Shown here one piece after another: positions 36,285 through 45,739 of a stretch of DNA of 64,000 bases (its first letter is position 1; each line of letters begins with the position of its first letter). The notes under the pieces were generated by a model that searched no databases, was not told where the DNA came from, and worked only from the letters and a program-made list of their open reading frames with translations. The stretch is from Heterobilharzia americana. Lineage: Eukaryota; Platyhelminthes; Trematoda; Strigeidida; Schistosomatidae. The DNA lies in NCBI GenBank assembly GCA_944470555.2, contig OX104128.1:558001-622000 (forward strand). Direction: 5' to 3'. Both the position numbers and the translations under genes were made by a program.

Positions 36285-36545
36285 CATTTCAAGTTGTCAT
36301 TCATCGTAGACTGACATCAGTTGGAGGAACAAAGGGAACCTGGGAGCACTGGACACCTGTTTCGTCCTAGTATAGGTCTCCTCAGCAGTGCGCACCCACG
36401 ACTCCACCAGGGATCTAACCAGCGACCTTCAGGTTCCATGGACAGCACATTAACATTGAGCCACTGGGTCAGAATCCAATCGTCCATATTTCCAACTTCT
36501 GTTAGCTCACGTTATAGCGCAAACGCCACTCAATGTCATTGTTGA
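36285..36545 (-). repeat. S2 hammerhead-bearing repeat, well preserved
   Basis: Minus strand: tRNA-like head (CCAGTGGCTCAATGTTAATG; B-box region TGGTTAGATCCC), hammerhead at 36346-36391, tail GATGTCAGTCTACGATGAAT. One of the two best S2 copies. Confidence 0.75.
36346..36391 (-). ncRNA. Candidate hammerhead ribozyme (family S2)
   Basis: Stem I GCACTG/CAGTGC is perfect (six pairs); core CTGAGGA; stem II GACC/GGAC has one mismatch; GAAAC is present; stem III is only A-U and C-G around a four-base AGGT loop; the cleavage triplet is GTC. All conserved core bases are as expected for a hammerhead of the minimal-stem-III type. Confidence 0.65.
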
Positions 36546-36881
36546 GTAACTGTCCTCATCATTAGGAGTCTTATACTAGAACGAACCACCTATCCAATGC
36601 TTCCAAGTTCCCAATGTTCATCCAAATGATACCATTTCATGATGAATACCAACTTGAGTCCTCTTCAATCAACTTGAAATCATTATCGAAAACAAAGACT
36701 GCAGGTAGATGTTCAGCACTATTAACAGTATATGTATATAGTAAGCATTGATGAATATCAATTAGAGAAGAGTAATTGAGAGGAAAGTAAGTTAACATTT
36801 TATTTCATTACCTAATACAGGATCGTTTATTTAAGATGTTTTTTAAAACATTTGTAAGTAAAAGTATAATTGTTTCTATAT

Positions 36882-37385
36882 CATACCGTCGTTGATTGGA
36901 CCGAATTGATCGGTCTCTATTGGCATACAGGCTCCTGTACGTTTGCCTCGATATTACCTGTGCTCTAGTGACGGTAATCATGAATAGTAGATAACAGTGG
37001 AGTCCAGGATGTGCATTTCGTCCTATTTGGGACTCGTCAGCCACTGCTAGCCACTATCCATCATTACTATCACTAGAGCACAGGTAATATCGAGGCATCC
37101 GTACAGGAGCCTGTATGCCAATAGGGACCGATCAATTCGGTCCAATCAACGACGGTATGATATAGAAACAACTATACTAAAACTACACTCCAAAAGAAGT
37201 GGCTATCGTGGCTCGGTGGTGTAGTGGATAACGCTCTCGCGTTTGAAGCGATCGCTCCAGAGTCCGAATCTCATTGGGAACAACATCACTAACTGGGAAG
37301 CAGGTATATCCAGCTGACGAGTGTCAAAAAGGACGAAATGAGCATCCCGGATTCCATTGCTGACTATTATCCACCATTACTATTT
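36882..37385. repeat. S1 units: inverted fusion followed by a head-to-tail unit
   Basis: 36882-37040 is a minus-strand S1 tail and hammerhead, fused within the ribozyme to a plus-strand S1 tail (37041-37195). The two tails form inverted arms of about 90 bp (36882-36967 and 37071-37158; TACCGTCGTTGATTGGACCG on one side). A plus-strand unit follows directly: tRNA-like head (GTGGCTCGGTGGTGTAGTGG near 37208), linker and hammerhead at 37308-37352. The equivalent point recurs at 37041 and 37354, giving a unit of about 313 bp. Confidence 0.8.
37308..37352 (+). ncRNA. Candidate hammerhead ribozyme (family S1, Sm-alpha-like)
   Basis: Core CTGACGA (37314-37320) and GAAA (37335-37338) intact. Stem I ATCCAG/CCGGAT has one mismatch, stem II has one mismatch plus a wobble, stem III is minimal (AT/AT around GAGC), and the cleavage triplet is ATC. 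Schistosome Sm-alpha hammerheads share this CCAGCTGACGAG...GGACGAAA pattern. Confidence 0.7.
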
Positions 37386-37399
37386 GTAAGTAAGGTTAA

Positions 37400-39040
37400 A
37401 ATCATTTGAATTAGGATAACTTTATCGGGAGTTAAGGCTGGGTACCTTATTTTTAATCAATGTGTCGTGAGATCGAACCCTGTTCCATCAAAAACTTGAT
37501 AATTTGATGGATAGTCTAGTTGAGTAACATGAAAATGTATTCATACCATAGTTTTAGAAACTTACTGATATACTGCAAATTACCGTCGTTGCAAAGTTCA
37601 TCATACTTGCTGTAAATAACTAACACAGTTACGCAACATCTAATGAATCCTTTTAGTAAACAAGCATTGTGAAGGCTAGGAATAAGACGTTTAATTTATG
37701 ATAGACAAATGATAAGGTTATAAAATCGCACCAACCGATGTTAGGTGGCGTATATTCATACAATTCAGTCACTATCTACCACAGAATGAAGACACAAGAG
37801 AAGTGTACATTGGATGCGAAAAGTCACAATGATCATGGAGTGAAGCGTTATTTTTTTATCTCAGTTGTAAACGAAATACTCCAAGTTAAGTAGTAACTGA
37901 AGACAGATTAAGATAAATACAGTAAACTCATATCTCTCTAGAAGATTAATATAGAATGAAGTGGGGTTAAGTTAAAAAAAAGTACGTTAAAGGGAATCAT
38001 ATCAGAATATATCACTAATTCATAAAATCTCTTAATGTACAGGGAAATGTAGACCATCAGGATGGGGTTTTTAAGATACTGACAATCGTAGAAACTCAAT
38101 CTTCAACCAGTTGAGTCACAATTTCGAAACTCGCCCTAACTACTGACGTTTGAACGGTATAACAATCCTCATACAGGTACACGTAGGTATGACCTTTTGC
38201 TTAATGTATTTTCTAGCTCTCAGTGGGATTGCTAATATCTACATAATATAAAAGCATTGAATGTGAAAAAAGAAACTCTAAAGTATAGGGTAGAACTAAA
38301 CTTTACTGACGCATTCCCTTTGAATGATCAATCAGGTTTCAGATGATATATATCAACGTCATTCCCTTACGTTGTTGTTATGTTGTTGACGCTGCATGAG
38401 ATGTTTATGAATTGCGTTGTCGACTATTTGCAGAGTTGGATTGCTTTCGAGGAATCAAAGTGTTGAATGTGTTAATACAGCGAACTGTGTACCTAACGTA
38501 CCAAATGTAACTAAAATCAAGGAAAGAGAATTAAAAAGGAGTGGGTAAACTACAAACGGATGCTTTGAAAAATCACAAATTCTTGGTATCTACGATCAAA
38601 ATACGAGGAAGGGACATTATCAGTAGATAAGGGATTGATCAGAAGAATCTATCCTACCAGTTATTGAAAAATCGGTGTAACTGAGTACTACAACATACAC
38701 AGATGCTTGGATGTCTTGCATACCGTTATCCAAGATAGGTTAACCCTCATCAAGTTACAGTTTACAAAAAGTACTTCGTTGATCTGACAACTGGAGTGTA
38801 CACAAACAATATTGAAAATATGTGGAGTCATCTTTGAAATTTTTTAAAACATTGGACAAGATCATGAGATCTTACAAAAGAAATGGTATGGTCTCATGAC
38901 ATGGTTTCATTACATTGTCCTTCGAATTCTTCATCCTGATTGGTCACTTCATACTCGAACATGATTGGCCATCACCAAAGTTTAGTTTAACCACGTATAA
39001 TTACGGATAAAGTTGAAGTCAGATATAATAATTTCAACTC
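37400..39040. other. No gene seen
   Basis: Intronic, AT-rich, with no repeat family recognised by eye. Confidence 0.45.
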
Positions 39041-39042
39041 AC

Positions 39043-39304
39043 CTTTTAAATATCTACCAGGATTTAAAAATATTACGCGTAAGCATAAATCCTGAATATC
39101 CTTTTCTGGTGAAGATAATAAAGTAGACTGAGCAGCTGATGAATTATCCAATTTCGTCGAGTTTTTAACTGGCTCAATAACTATACGTGCATCTTCTTCG
39201 CAAGATGCTAAAGCTTGAAGAAAACTATGAAATTTAAATAAACTAGAACCAATTCCTTCAGATTTTTCATTTTCTAATTTATAGCGTTTATTTGAAACAC
39301 GAAC
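39043..39304 (-). CDS. DDX11/CHL1-type helicase, exon 2 (partial gene)
   Basis: 262-nt exon between an acceptor (TTTCCTTAAG, ending at 39305) and a GTGAGT donor (39042). It enters in phase 0 directly from exon 1 and leaves with one base of a split codon that exon 3 completes. It reads VRVSNKRYKLENEK, then SSLFKFHSFLQALAS, ARIVIEPV and LCLRVIFLNPGRYLK. The last parts align with the DDX11 family stretch HIQGFLAALT ... RVILS ... LKFLLLNPAVHF, which precedes the second helicase domain. Confidence 0.88.
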
Positions 39305-39439
39305 CTTAAGGAAACAAAAAGAAAAATAAACAAAGAGACAATAGTTAAATAAATCCAACCTGATATAATTACATATCGTCTTAAATTGTTAAACTCTATA
39401 CACTAGCGTATCGAAGTATAAAAAAGTGTATGGAGCGGG

Positions 39440-39965
39440 GGGGGGAATATTTAAAGATGAAGGTTAGTCAAGACACTTCATACTGAAGTTAGTGCTGATG
39501 ATGTTGCTGCCTAGAAGGACGATGAAAGCTCCACGATTAAACAACCCAGTTCAGAGAACACAATACAACCAAGACCTGAGCTACAAATATTCTCCACACT
39601 CAAGTTTTAGAAGACGTCAAAAAGTGAATACATCTGTGCCATTCCCAAAGATTCTGAGTCATGTCACCTGGAGTTTGTGACCTCTGATTCTTATCTTCTC
39701 AGTGACTCCACCCAAGCAGTAGTTTACACCTCTCTAGACGCCTCAGAGCAACAGTCAGATACTTCATGGACTGACGCTATGTCCTGTTTCAGCCATCCTG
39801 AGTCTTCTTCTAACCTAATACAGTTTCTCATAGCATTGGATATTGTGGTAGGCAGTGGTTTGGGATGCGGGGTAAATGCTCAAGCCATCTCAATCGCTGA
39901 AGGTTCACAATCTCATCGGCCGAGTCCCCTACCTAGTTGGTGTAACGTAAGTGGCAGTAAGTTCA
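39440..39965 (-). repeat. Old NLR-B-related fragment
   Basis: Shares TCTGAGTCATGTCACCTGG, GCCTCAGAGCAACAGTCAG and the CCATCTCAATCGCTGAAGG block with the degenerate group. A run of G (near 39436-39445) lies just upstream. Confidence 0.6.
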
Positions 39966-40229
39966 AATACTCACATTAAAATCGGAAGGCAATAATTGAA
40001 GCTAAGATCAATAACAGAGATCGCAACATCAAGATCAGGTAATAATACATTCCTTAAGTCGGTCATTAGAAACACAAAGATTTAAAAATTTTGTCTAGCA
40101 GAAAGGAATAACAAATTTCAATTATTCAATCCATCAGGTACTGTACATAAACTAACGCATACCATCTGACTAAAATAATAAAGTTCACATTACTTATAGA
40201 GCCTATAATTTCCTGTTTTTTATGATACA

Positions 40230-40425
40230 GGACTAAATTTGATCGGTCTCTGCTGAGATGTTGGCTTATTTAAACGAATGCCTCGATATTGCTTAAAGTT
40301 TCATTTTGGTATAATTTGATTAGTGGAATCCAGAAGGGGCGTTTGGTTATATTTGAGAATTTTCAGCGTGTCATATAGTATCAGCTGAGAATTTTCAGCG
40401 TGTCATATAGTATCAGCTGGACAGA
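40230..40425 (-). repeat. S1 remnant with a tandem duplication in the hammerhead
   Basis: The tail (TTTGATCGGTCTCTGCTGAG, GAATGCCTCGATATTGC) and AGTGGAATCCAG are S1, minus strand. The hammerhead part has decayed and holds a perfect 32-bp tandem duplication: 40354-40385 and 40386-40417 (TGAGAATTTTCAGCGTGTCA and following). Confidence 0.7.
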
Positions 40426-40979
40426 AGAAGTGTACATGAATACACAGCGAAATGAAATAAGTGGAAATCCCATAAAAGAAAAGATAGGAATATTCACTTT
40501 ATCTACAACTTTCTTCAAAATGCACAGTCAGTTTAGATAGACAATCACATTGGCAATTAGATTCATAACACGTACAATAGTAACATGCTCATCTTCAGTT
40601 AGTTTGCTTTCAAAAGCAGAAGTTGATTAGTTAGTTCCTTTCTAATACTTTCTTCATCACACAGAAGACGAGGTAAACACGTTATAAAGTCTTACATATG
40701 TTCTACGTGTCCTACCAGATAACCGACACGCTGAGATCTTTGAGTGAAGAGGACGCTAGTCACCTGATAAAATAATTTCTGCTAGATATTTACATGAGTT
40801 AACATGTTTCTTCACAACAGTTTCAATTAAGAGGTTTAGAGGTACACCGCTAGTTCCGTCGACAATCTTCAAAGTTCTATTCAGTAAAGCATAGTCTTTT
40901 TTCAGCAACCCAAGAAAGAATAAAAAAGAACAAGAGAGGAGAAAAGGCAACATACAAGAGTTCATAAAAAACACAAGAG

Positions 40980-41550
40980 GAGAGGCTGAGTTATGTCAGA
41001 TACTTTCAGCTTCCTAATATAGGAAGTTAGGTGGAAGATTCCTTCAGAAATTAGTAAGTAATGGAAAGACCAGGAAAGGTCTGAAGAGAGACTTGAAGCC
41101 AGTGCCAATCGTTTCAAGCACTAAAGCGTAATCTACTAGGTTACTGAATCATGTAAGCCATTATAAAATTAAAGTCGAGAATCATGAATACTTTTATTAC
41201 TATGAACAAAAACATCGATACTACTCTGTTTACTTTCTTAGTTTTCTAAAACTCACGTTTTGATACTTGTTAAGTGTAAACGTTGCCAAGATAAATTTTT
41301 TTGATATTAGGTTATGTTTGAAGGTGAAATGGAAATCTGCTTAGCGACAGGACTCGAACCAAAAGTCTCTGGATTGTTGGGCCGATGGCGTCAGATGTCG
41401 ACTTTAATCACTATAGATTTTGCCCAGTCTGTGAATCTAACAAATAAAACCTACATCGAATACTAAATTCTTAGTCGATGCCCAATATTTGTAATATTAT
41501 TCGATCTAATCTTGATTACATTTCCTATAAATTAATTTTTAAGAGAAAAC
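40980..41550. other. No gene; weak tRNA-like block
   Basis: Near 41345-41400 a block with GACAGGACTCGAACC resembles an inverted B box, but the rest does not fold as a tRNA. Nothing else seen. Confidence 0.35.
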
Positions 41551-42022
41551 ACATCATCTGTCGCCATCTGCCTCGTCACACAATGTTGGCTGAAGTAGGT
41601 CTAGCCTGAAAAAAGGCCCGAGTTGGCCAGACTAAAACATGGCACGAATGCACGAAGTCTTTGACTGTTGGTTTGAGCCATGTAGGGCGATGCAGACTAG
41701 GTGGTTGGGGTCCACGGGACAAGTAAAACCAACAGTAGTTGGAGACTCTAGGTGATGGCATGGCTGAGAACCGATGTGAGTGGCGCAGATGTATCCCCAC
41801 ACACATTATTATCATCTTAACGACACCACACAAAATCTCACCACTTTCTCATTCACCCTTTCTTTCTTCTCGTACTTTGTATTTCTTTTGACTGAATTTT
41901 CTTAACTTCATCTTGTACCTCACTGGCTTGTTACTTGGTGTACTGATATGAGGTGTGGCGGGCAACTCGGACCGTTACGTAGTAATGCCTGGTCCTGTGT
42001 TGATGACGATGATTTATCATCT
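41551..42022 (+). mobile_element. NLR-B 3' end, 5'-truncated
   Basis: Plus-strand copy: AAAACATGGCACGAATGCAC, GTTGGTTTGAGCCATGTAGG, CTGATATGAGGTGTGGCGG, then GTAATGCCTGGTCCTGTGTT and a TGATGACGATGATT tail. The flanks ACATCATCTG (5') and TTATCATCTG (3') may be a short target-site duplication. Confidence 0.75.
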
Positions 42023-42269
42023 GACATTGAAAACAAAGTGAACAGTCTGCAGGTCATGATTAATATTGAAGTTTAGCAGCCAGCCAAATAATTTCGCCGA
42101 TAAAATGAATTCAGGACTTTTATCCGCCCTAAAGACGAACAAGATCAAATCTTGTGATACTTCGTAGCAAGTAATAAAGGAGGATATCCAGCTACTCTTC
42201 CGATTCTCAATTCGAACAAAGCGATTCCACAATGATGATGATACTACCTTATTTATTTTGATGTGTATG

Positions 42270-42410
42270 GAGGCTTTGGTTATAATACGGTAGTATTCAT
42301 CACGGACTGAAATCAGTTGAAGAACCATTGAAAACTGAGGAGCATTAGACAGCCGTTTCGTCCCAGTAAGGGACTTCTCAACAGTACGCATCACTGCATA
42401 CATTGATGTC
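42270..42410 (-). repeat. S2 hammerhead region and tail, decayed
   Basis: Minus strand: core reads TTGAGAA for CTGANGA, stem II GTCCC/GGGAC is perfect, and GAAAC is present. Abuts the next S2 copy in opposite orientation. Confidence 0.6.
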
Positions 42411-42424
42411 TAGTAATTATTACT

Positions 42425-42770
42425 GAAATGCTACGAGATGGATATCCTTAAGTTATAATGAGAAACTAAAACCTATGAGGTCAACTAGTCAGAAGTGAAG
42501 CGGATGCCAATTGAAGACCTTGGTGGATAGTTGGACTAGATAACGAATTAAGAAAAGTAGGAAAGTTTGGACCACTGAACTCTGACACTAGCTGGATGAT
42601 TGACGCGTTCACTACGAGATCTCAAGGTACTGAGTTAACTCACTGGAAGGGTAGTGAGTGCATACTACTGAGGAGTTCCATACTAGGATAAAACATCTGT
42701 TCATTGCTTTCAAGTTAATAATGGTTCTTCAGTTGATTACAGTTTCAGTGATCAATACTAAATTGAACTA
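42425..42770 (+). repeat. S2 short repeat, long copy, decayed
   Basis: Full-length layout: upstream segment (AAGCGGATGCCAATTGAAGA), tRNA-like block (near 42585-42640), hammerhead region near 42666-42710 (CTGAGGA, but AAAAC for GAAAC), and tail. Its end lies just before the helicase exon 1 donor. Confidence 0.65.
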
Positions 42771-42783
42771 TTATCTCACTTAC

Positions 42784-44306
42784 CTGATTTACATCATCTA
42801 TTTCGTTTTTATTCTCAGCACATTTTCGTTTCATACTAGCTAATAGACTAGACAATTGTGATGATGATGATGATGATGATAACTGAGTAGATTTTAAAGT
42901 TGAAATAGTTTCACTTGAATTCAATTTCATCCATTTCGAAAAACCGATTAACTTCATAATGAAATGTTGATATTCTAAGCATTCAATTAATTCACTGATA
43001 TTTACATTATCTAAATTTGTTTCAGAGAATAATTTATTCACTGTTTTAATAAGAATATTAGAAGATGTAGACGTAAATACTCTAGAAGATATTGATAATT
43101 GAATATTTTCAAGTATTTTATCTAAGTACACTTTTAATTTTTGTATAAAATACTTCATCTGACGTAATCTTAAAGCTAAGCGTGTTGAAAGACGTGAACG
43201 ATAATATGTTAAATAATTATTGAACAATTCTTCTAATTTGTTTAAATCATTCATTAACAATAAATTAACTGACATTGAAGATGCCATTGCTTCTAAGAGA
43301 TTATGTGCTTCATCAATAATAATAATTGAATTTTTCAATTTTAAACCAGATGTTAAACGACTTATTGGCTGTAATAATAATGAATATGGTATTAAAATTA
43401 ATTGAGCTAATGGTATACCTTTACGATTAGCATAATATGGACAACCGATATGTGAAAGTAAGGCAATATTATCTTCTGTTTCACTTATATTGGATTCATT
43501 CAACTTAGCCTTCTTCATTGTATTATCAGTATTATTCATGTGTTTATCTCGTATCATATTAGTTATATCTAAAGCTGAATTACCAATTAATAAATGATTA
43601 GTTAAATTATTGACAATTGATATATTACGCATTGGACATTTAAACTTTTTACTTTGACCTTGATCACGATTCAATTCAAGGCAACCAATATTAATTAAAT
43701 CTGAATGTTTCAATTGATAAATTTGTTGATTTATACATAATAAATGCCTTGATGATAATTGAATCATTGTAACTTTATTAGATAATGTTTTACATTTATT
43801 AAATTCTTTAGCAATTTGATTAAGTTGTGAATGTGTTCGACTACAGTAGATAATCTGTAATAATCCACTATCTGTTGGCTGTTTATTTTTGTAGTTACCT
43901 TCAATATCAATTTCACTGATGTCATATTCATTAAAAGTTTTAAATAATTGAAGTTCTTCTTCATCAGGTTTACACAAGAATAAATCATCATCATCATTGT
44001 TACTTTCATGTGTAGCCTTTATAATCTCTTCCACTTTTTCAATATCAACAACTTCATTATGATCATCAATTCTAGTCTGAGTTGAAGAGTAAAAAGGTTT
44101 TAAAGATGATAGAGGAGATGAATAGAAGGTTTTAGACATTTTAATTTTCTCAATCAATTGTAAACTAGACTGATACATTAAAAGATCTTCAATTTGTGGT
44201 TCAATTTGGCGTTTTAATAAACGATTTACTTCAAATTCTCTTATCCAATCATAGTCAACACCACTATTTTCTTTATTCTCATTATTATTATTATTATTAT
44301 TACTAT

Positions 44307-44338
<32 letters not shown>

Positions 44339-44739
44339 TTCGAATTGTTGACTGACTTCATTTGACACTGAAGATTATGTAATTGTTTCATCTGTTTCTC
44401 ATTATAATCTACAAGCCAACGAAGTGATGCTGTTAACAGACTAAGTGATTTACCAGTACCAGTTGGACTTTCAAATATACCACAACAATTTGTTTCAAGT
44501 GTTCTATACACTGTTTGCATTAATTCTAATTGTTGTTTATACGGTTGAGGATAAGGGAAATCAGAAAAATGATCAGATGGTATTGATAATGGTGTATCTG
44601 ATAGTCTCTGATTATCAGTGATTAATACATCATTGGATAGCATAAGTTGTTGAGTATTATTTATCATTGATTTGAGATCGCTTAGATCCAACTCCATGAG
44701 AAATTGATCTCCATTTGTATCGTCATAGAAACTATCCAT
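42784..44739 (-). CDS. DDX11/CHL1-type Fe-S DNA helicase, exon 1
   Basis: 652 codons from the first ATG (44739; good context AAAAATGG, in-frame TAA upstream) to a GTAAGT donor. Family role: superfamily 2 (XPD-like) 5'-3' DNA helicase acting in sister-chromatid cohesion and replication-fork maintenance in the nucleus. Visible: FPYPQPYKQQLELM (Q-like region, ~61-75), Walker A ESPTGTGKS (90-98), motif Ia YCSRTHSQ (298-305), four cysteines at about 335, 353, 368 and 433 that fit the [4Fe-4S] ligands, and IIIIDEAHN with DEAH at 476-479. Oddities: a Thr/Asn run (135-155), a Ser run near the end, and an N-terminal extension of about 50 residues relative to human DDX11. BRIP1, RTEL1 and XPD are less likely given the LLVGGTMQP block in exon 3. 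Confidence 0.93.
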
Positions 44740-44773
44740 TTTTATAAAGATCAAATGGATTAGTTAGTGCAGT

Positions 44774-44806
44774 CTGTAGGAATATTTTTTGATAAAAAAA
44801 AACACT
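44774..44806 (-). promoter_or_regulatory. Candidate 3' splice site just upstream of the helicase ATG
   Basis: On the minus strand a run of T is followed by ATATTCCTACAG|ACT, with CTAAC further upstream as a possible branch site. The acceptor is 34 nt before the ATG. It could end a 5' UTR intron or receive a spliced leader, as in many schistosome mRNAs. Confidence 0.55.
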
Positions 44807-44969
44807 TTGTTAGATAAACATTTTTAAAAAAACTCATGTTTCAATATGATTATAACCGAATGTGAATTGAATTTTAGGTGTTCAGACAGGATAAAATTTA
44901 TTCTCACTAGGATTTTATACGCCAAGTATTTCAAGGTATTTCTGGAAGATATAACTGTATATCACATTG

Positions 44970-45500
44970 GTTTGTCTGACATATATATCGCACAGTGATA
45001 CAGGATTATCTACTTGATAATGAAGTTACGAGCATAAATTATCATTGCTCATAATCATGTCAAGATGATCACATCATTTTCAACAAACAATTTTTATAAA
45101 CCTGTCACTTGATATTTTTTTCTTTATATTGGTAGTAAAATTTTCCATATCTCTAGTTTAAGCGTTGCATCATTCCTACTACATGTGTTGGGTGGGGTGT
45201 TGATTCGATGAACAAAGATTCAGTAAGCAGTCTCTCTCTCTCTCTCCACCCAACCATATTAGACTTAAGTACAGTGGTTTTATCCAACCCTTATTATGTG
45301 ATTGTGTGTGTTAATGTATGCATTGCAATAAGCAAGGTGTTTTCTCTGCTATTGATCCTATTTGTAGATTTCGATGAAATCCTATGCTCCACTAATCTAA
45401 CTGACGTCGACTGGCCAGTTTGACCTATGTACCTGACCTCGTAGTCATTACATGGAATTTGATAGATTAGATTATTTTGCTCAATTGGTTCTATCTGTCT
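44970..45500 (-). mobile_element. PLE endonuclease end and 3' region
   Basis: Minus strand: KTTVLKSNMVGWRER and LLTESLFIESTPHPTHV (endonuclease C-terminus), then the PLE 3' region down to about 44970 (landmark GCAATGATAATTTATGCTCG on the minus strand). It ends only about 230 bp upstream of the helicase ATG. Confidence 0.75.
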
Positions 45501-45539
45501 ATCTATCTATCTAATTCCATTTTATGACTGCGTGATCAG

Positions 45540-45725
45540 GTAGATATGCTATGTCAAAGTAGCCAGCCAGGGTCAGTTAGATTAGCAGAACATAGGAATT
45601 TAGTCAAATCCACAATAACAGACCCCCCATAAGATCAGTGATCCACAAAAACCACATGGCCATTACAACGTATGCATTAACACATACAATCACACAATAG
45701 GGATGGAATAAAACCACTGAAATCC
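45540..45725 (+). pseudogene. PLE endonuclease fragment, plus strand
   Basis: GTCAGTTAGATTAGCAGAAC and CATTAACACATACAATCACA match the endonuclease coding DNA of the 30.4 kb copy (VRVAEHRNL ... ALTYNHT), broken by a frameshift. It lies between two minus-strand PLE pieces. Confidence 0.65.
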
Positions 45726-45739
45726 CATTTTCATACATT

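Larger units (their letters stand above)
24702..39042 (-). other. Helicase gene intron 2 (about 14.3 kb)
   Basis: GT-AG intron (donor GTGAGT at 39042, acceptor AACAG ending at 24702). It holds NLR-B copies, a PLE endonuclease remnant, a PLE inverted repeat, S1, S2 and S4 repeats, and no other convincing exon. Confidence 0.8.
39305..42783 (-). other. Helicase gene intron 1 (about 3.5 kb)
   Basis: Donor GTAAGT at 42783, acceptor ending in AAG at 39305; both flanking exons are in phase 0. It contains an old NLR-B fragment, an S1 remnant, a plus-strand NLR-B 3' end and two S2 copies. Confidence 0.82.

Noticed and set aside
35573..36370. Paired frames starting MENSTTLVITEKE on opposite strands
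   Set aside because: They are two arms of an inverted PLE 3' region; the frame is not supported as a gene.
44740..44754. Helicase start five codons earlier (at 44754)
   Set aside because: That codon is TTG. ATG at 44739 is the first ATG after an in-frame stop and has a good context.
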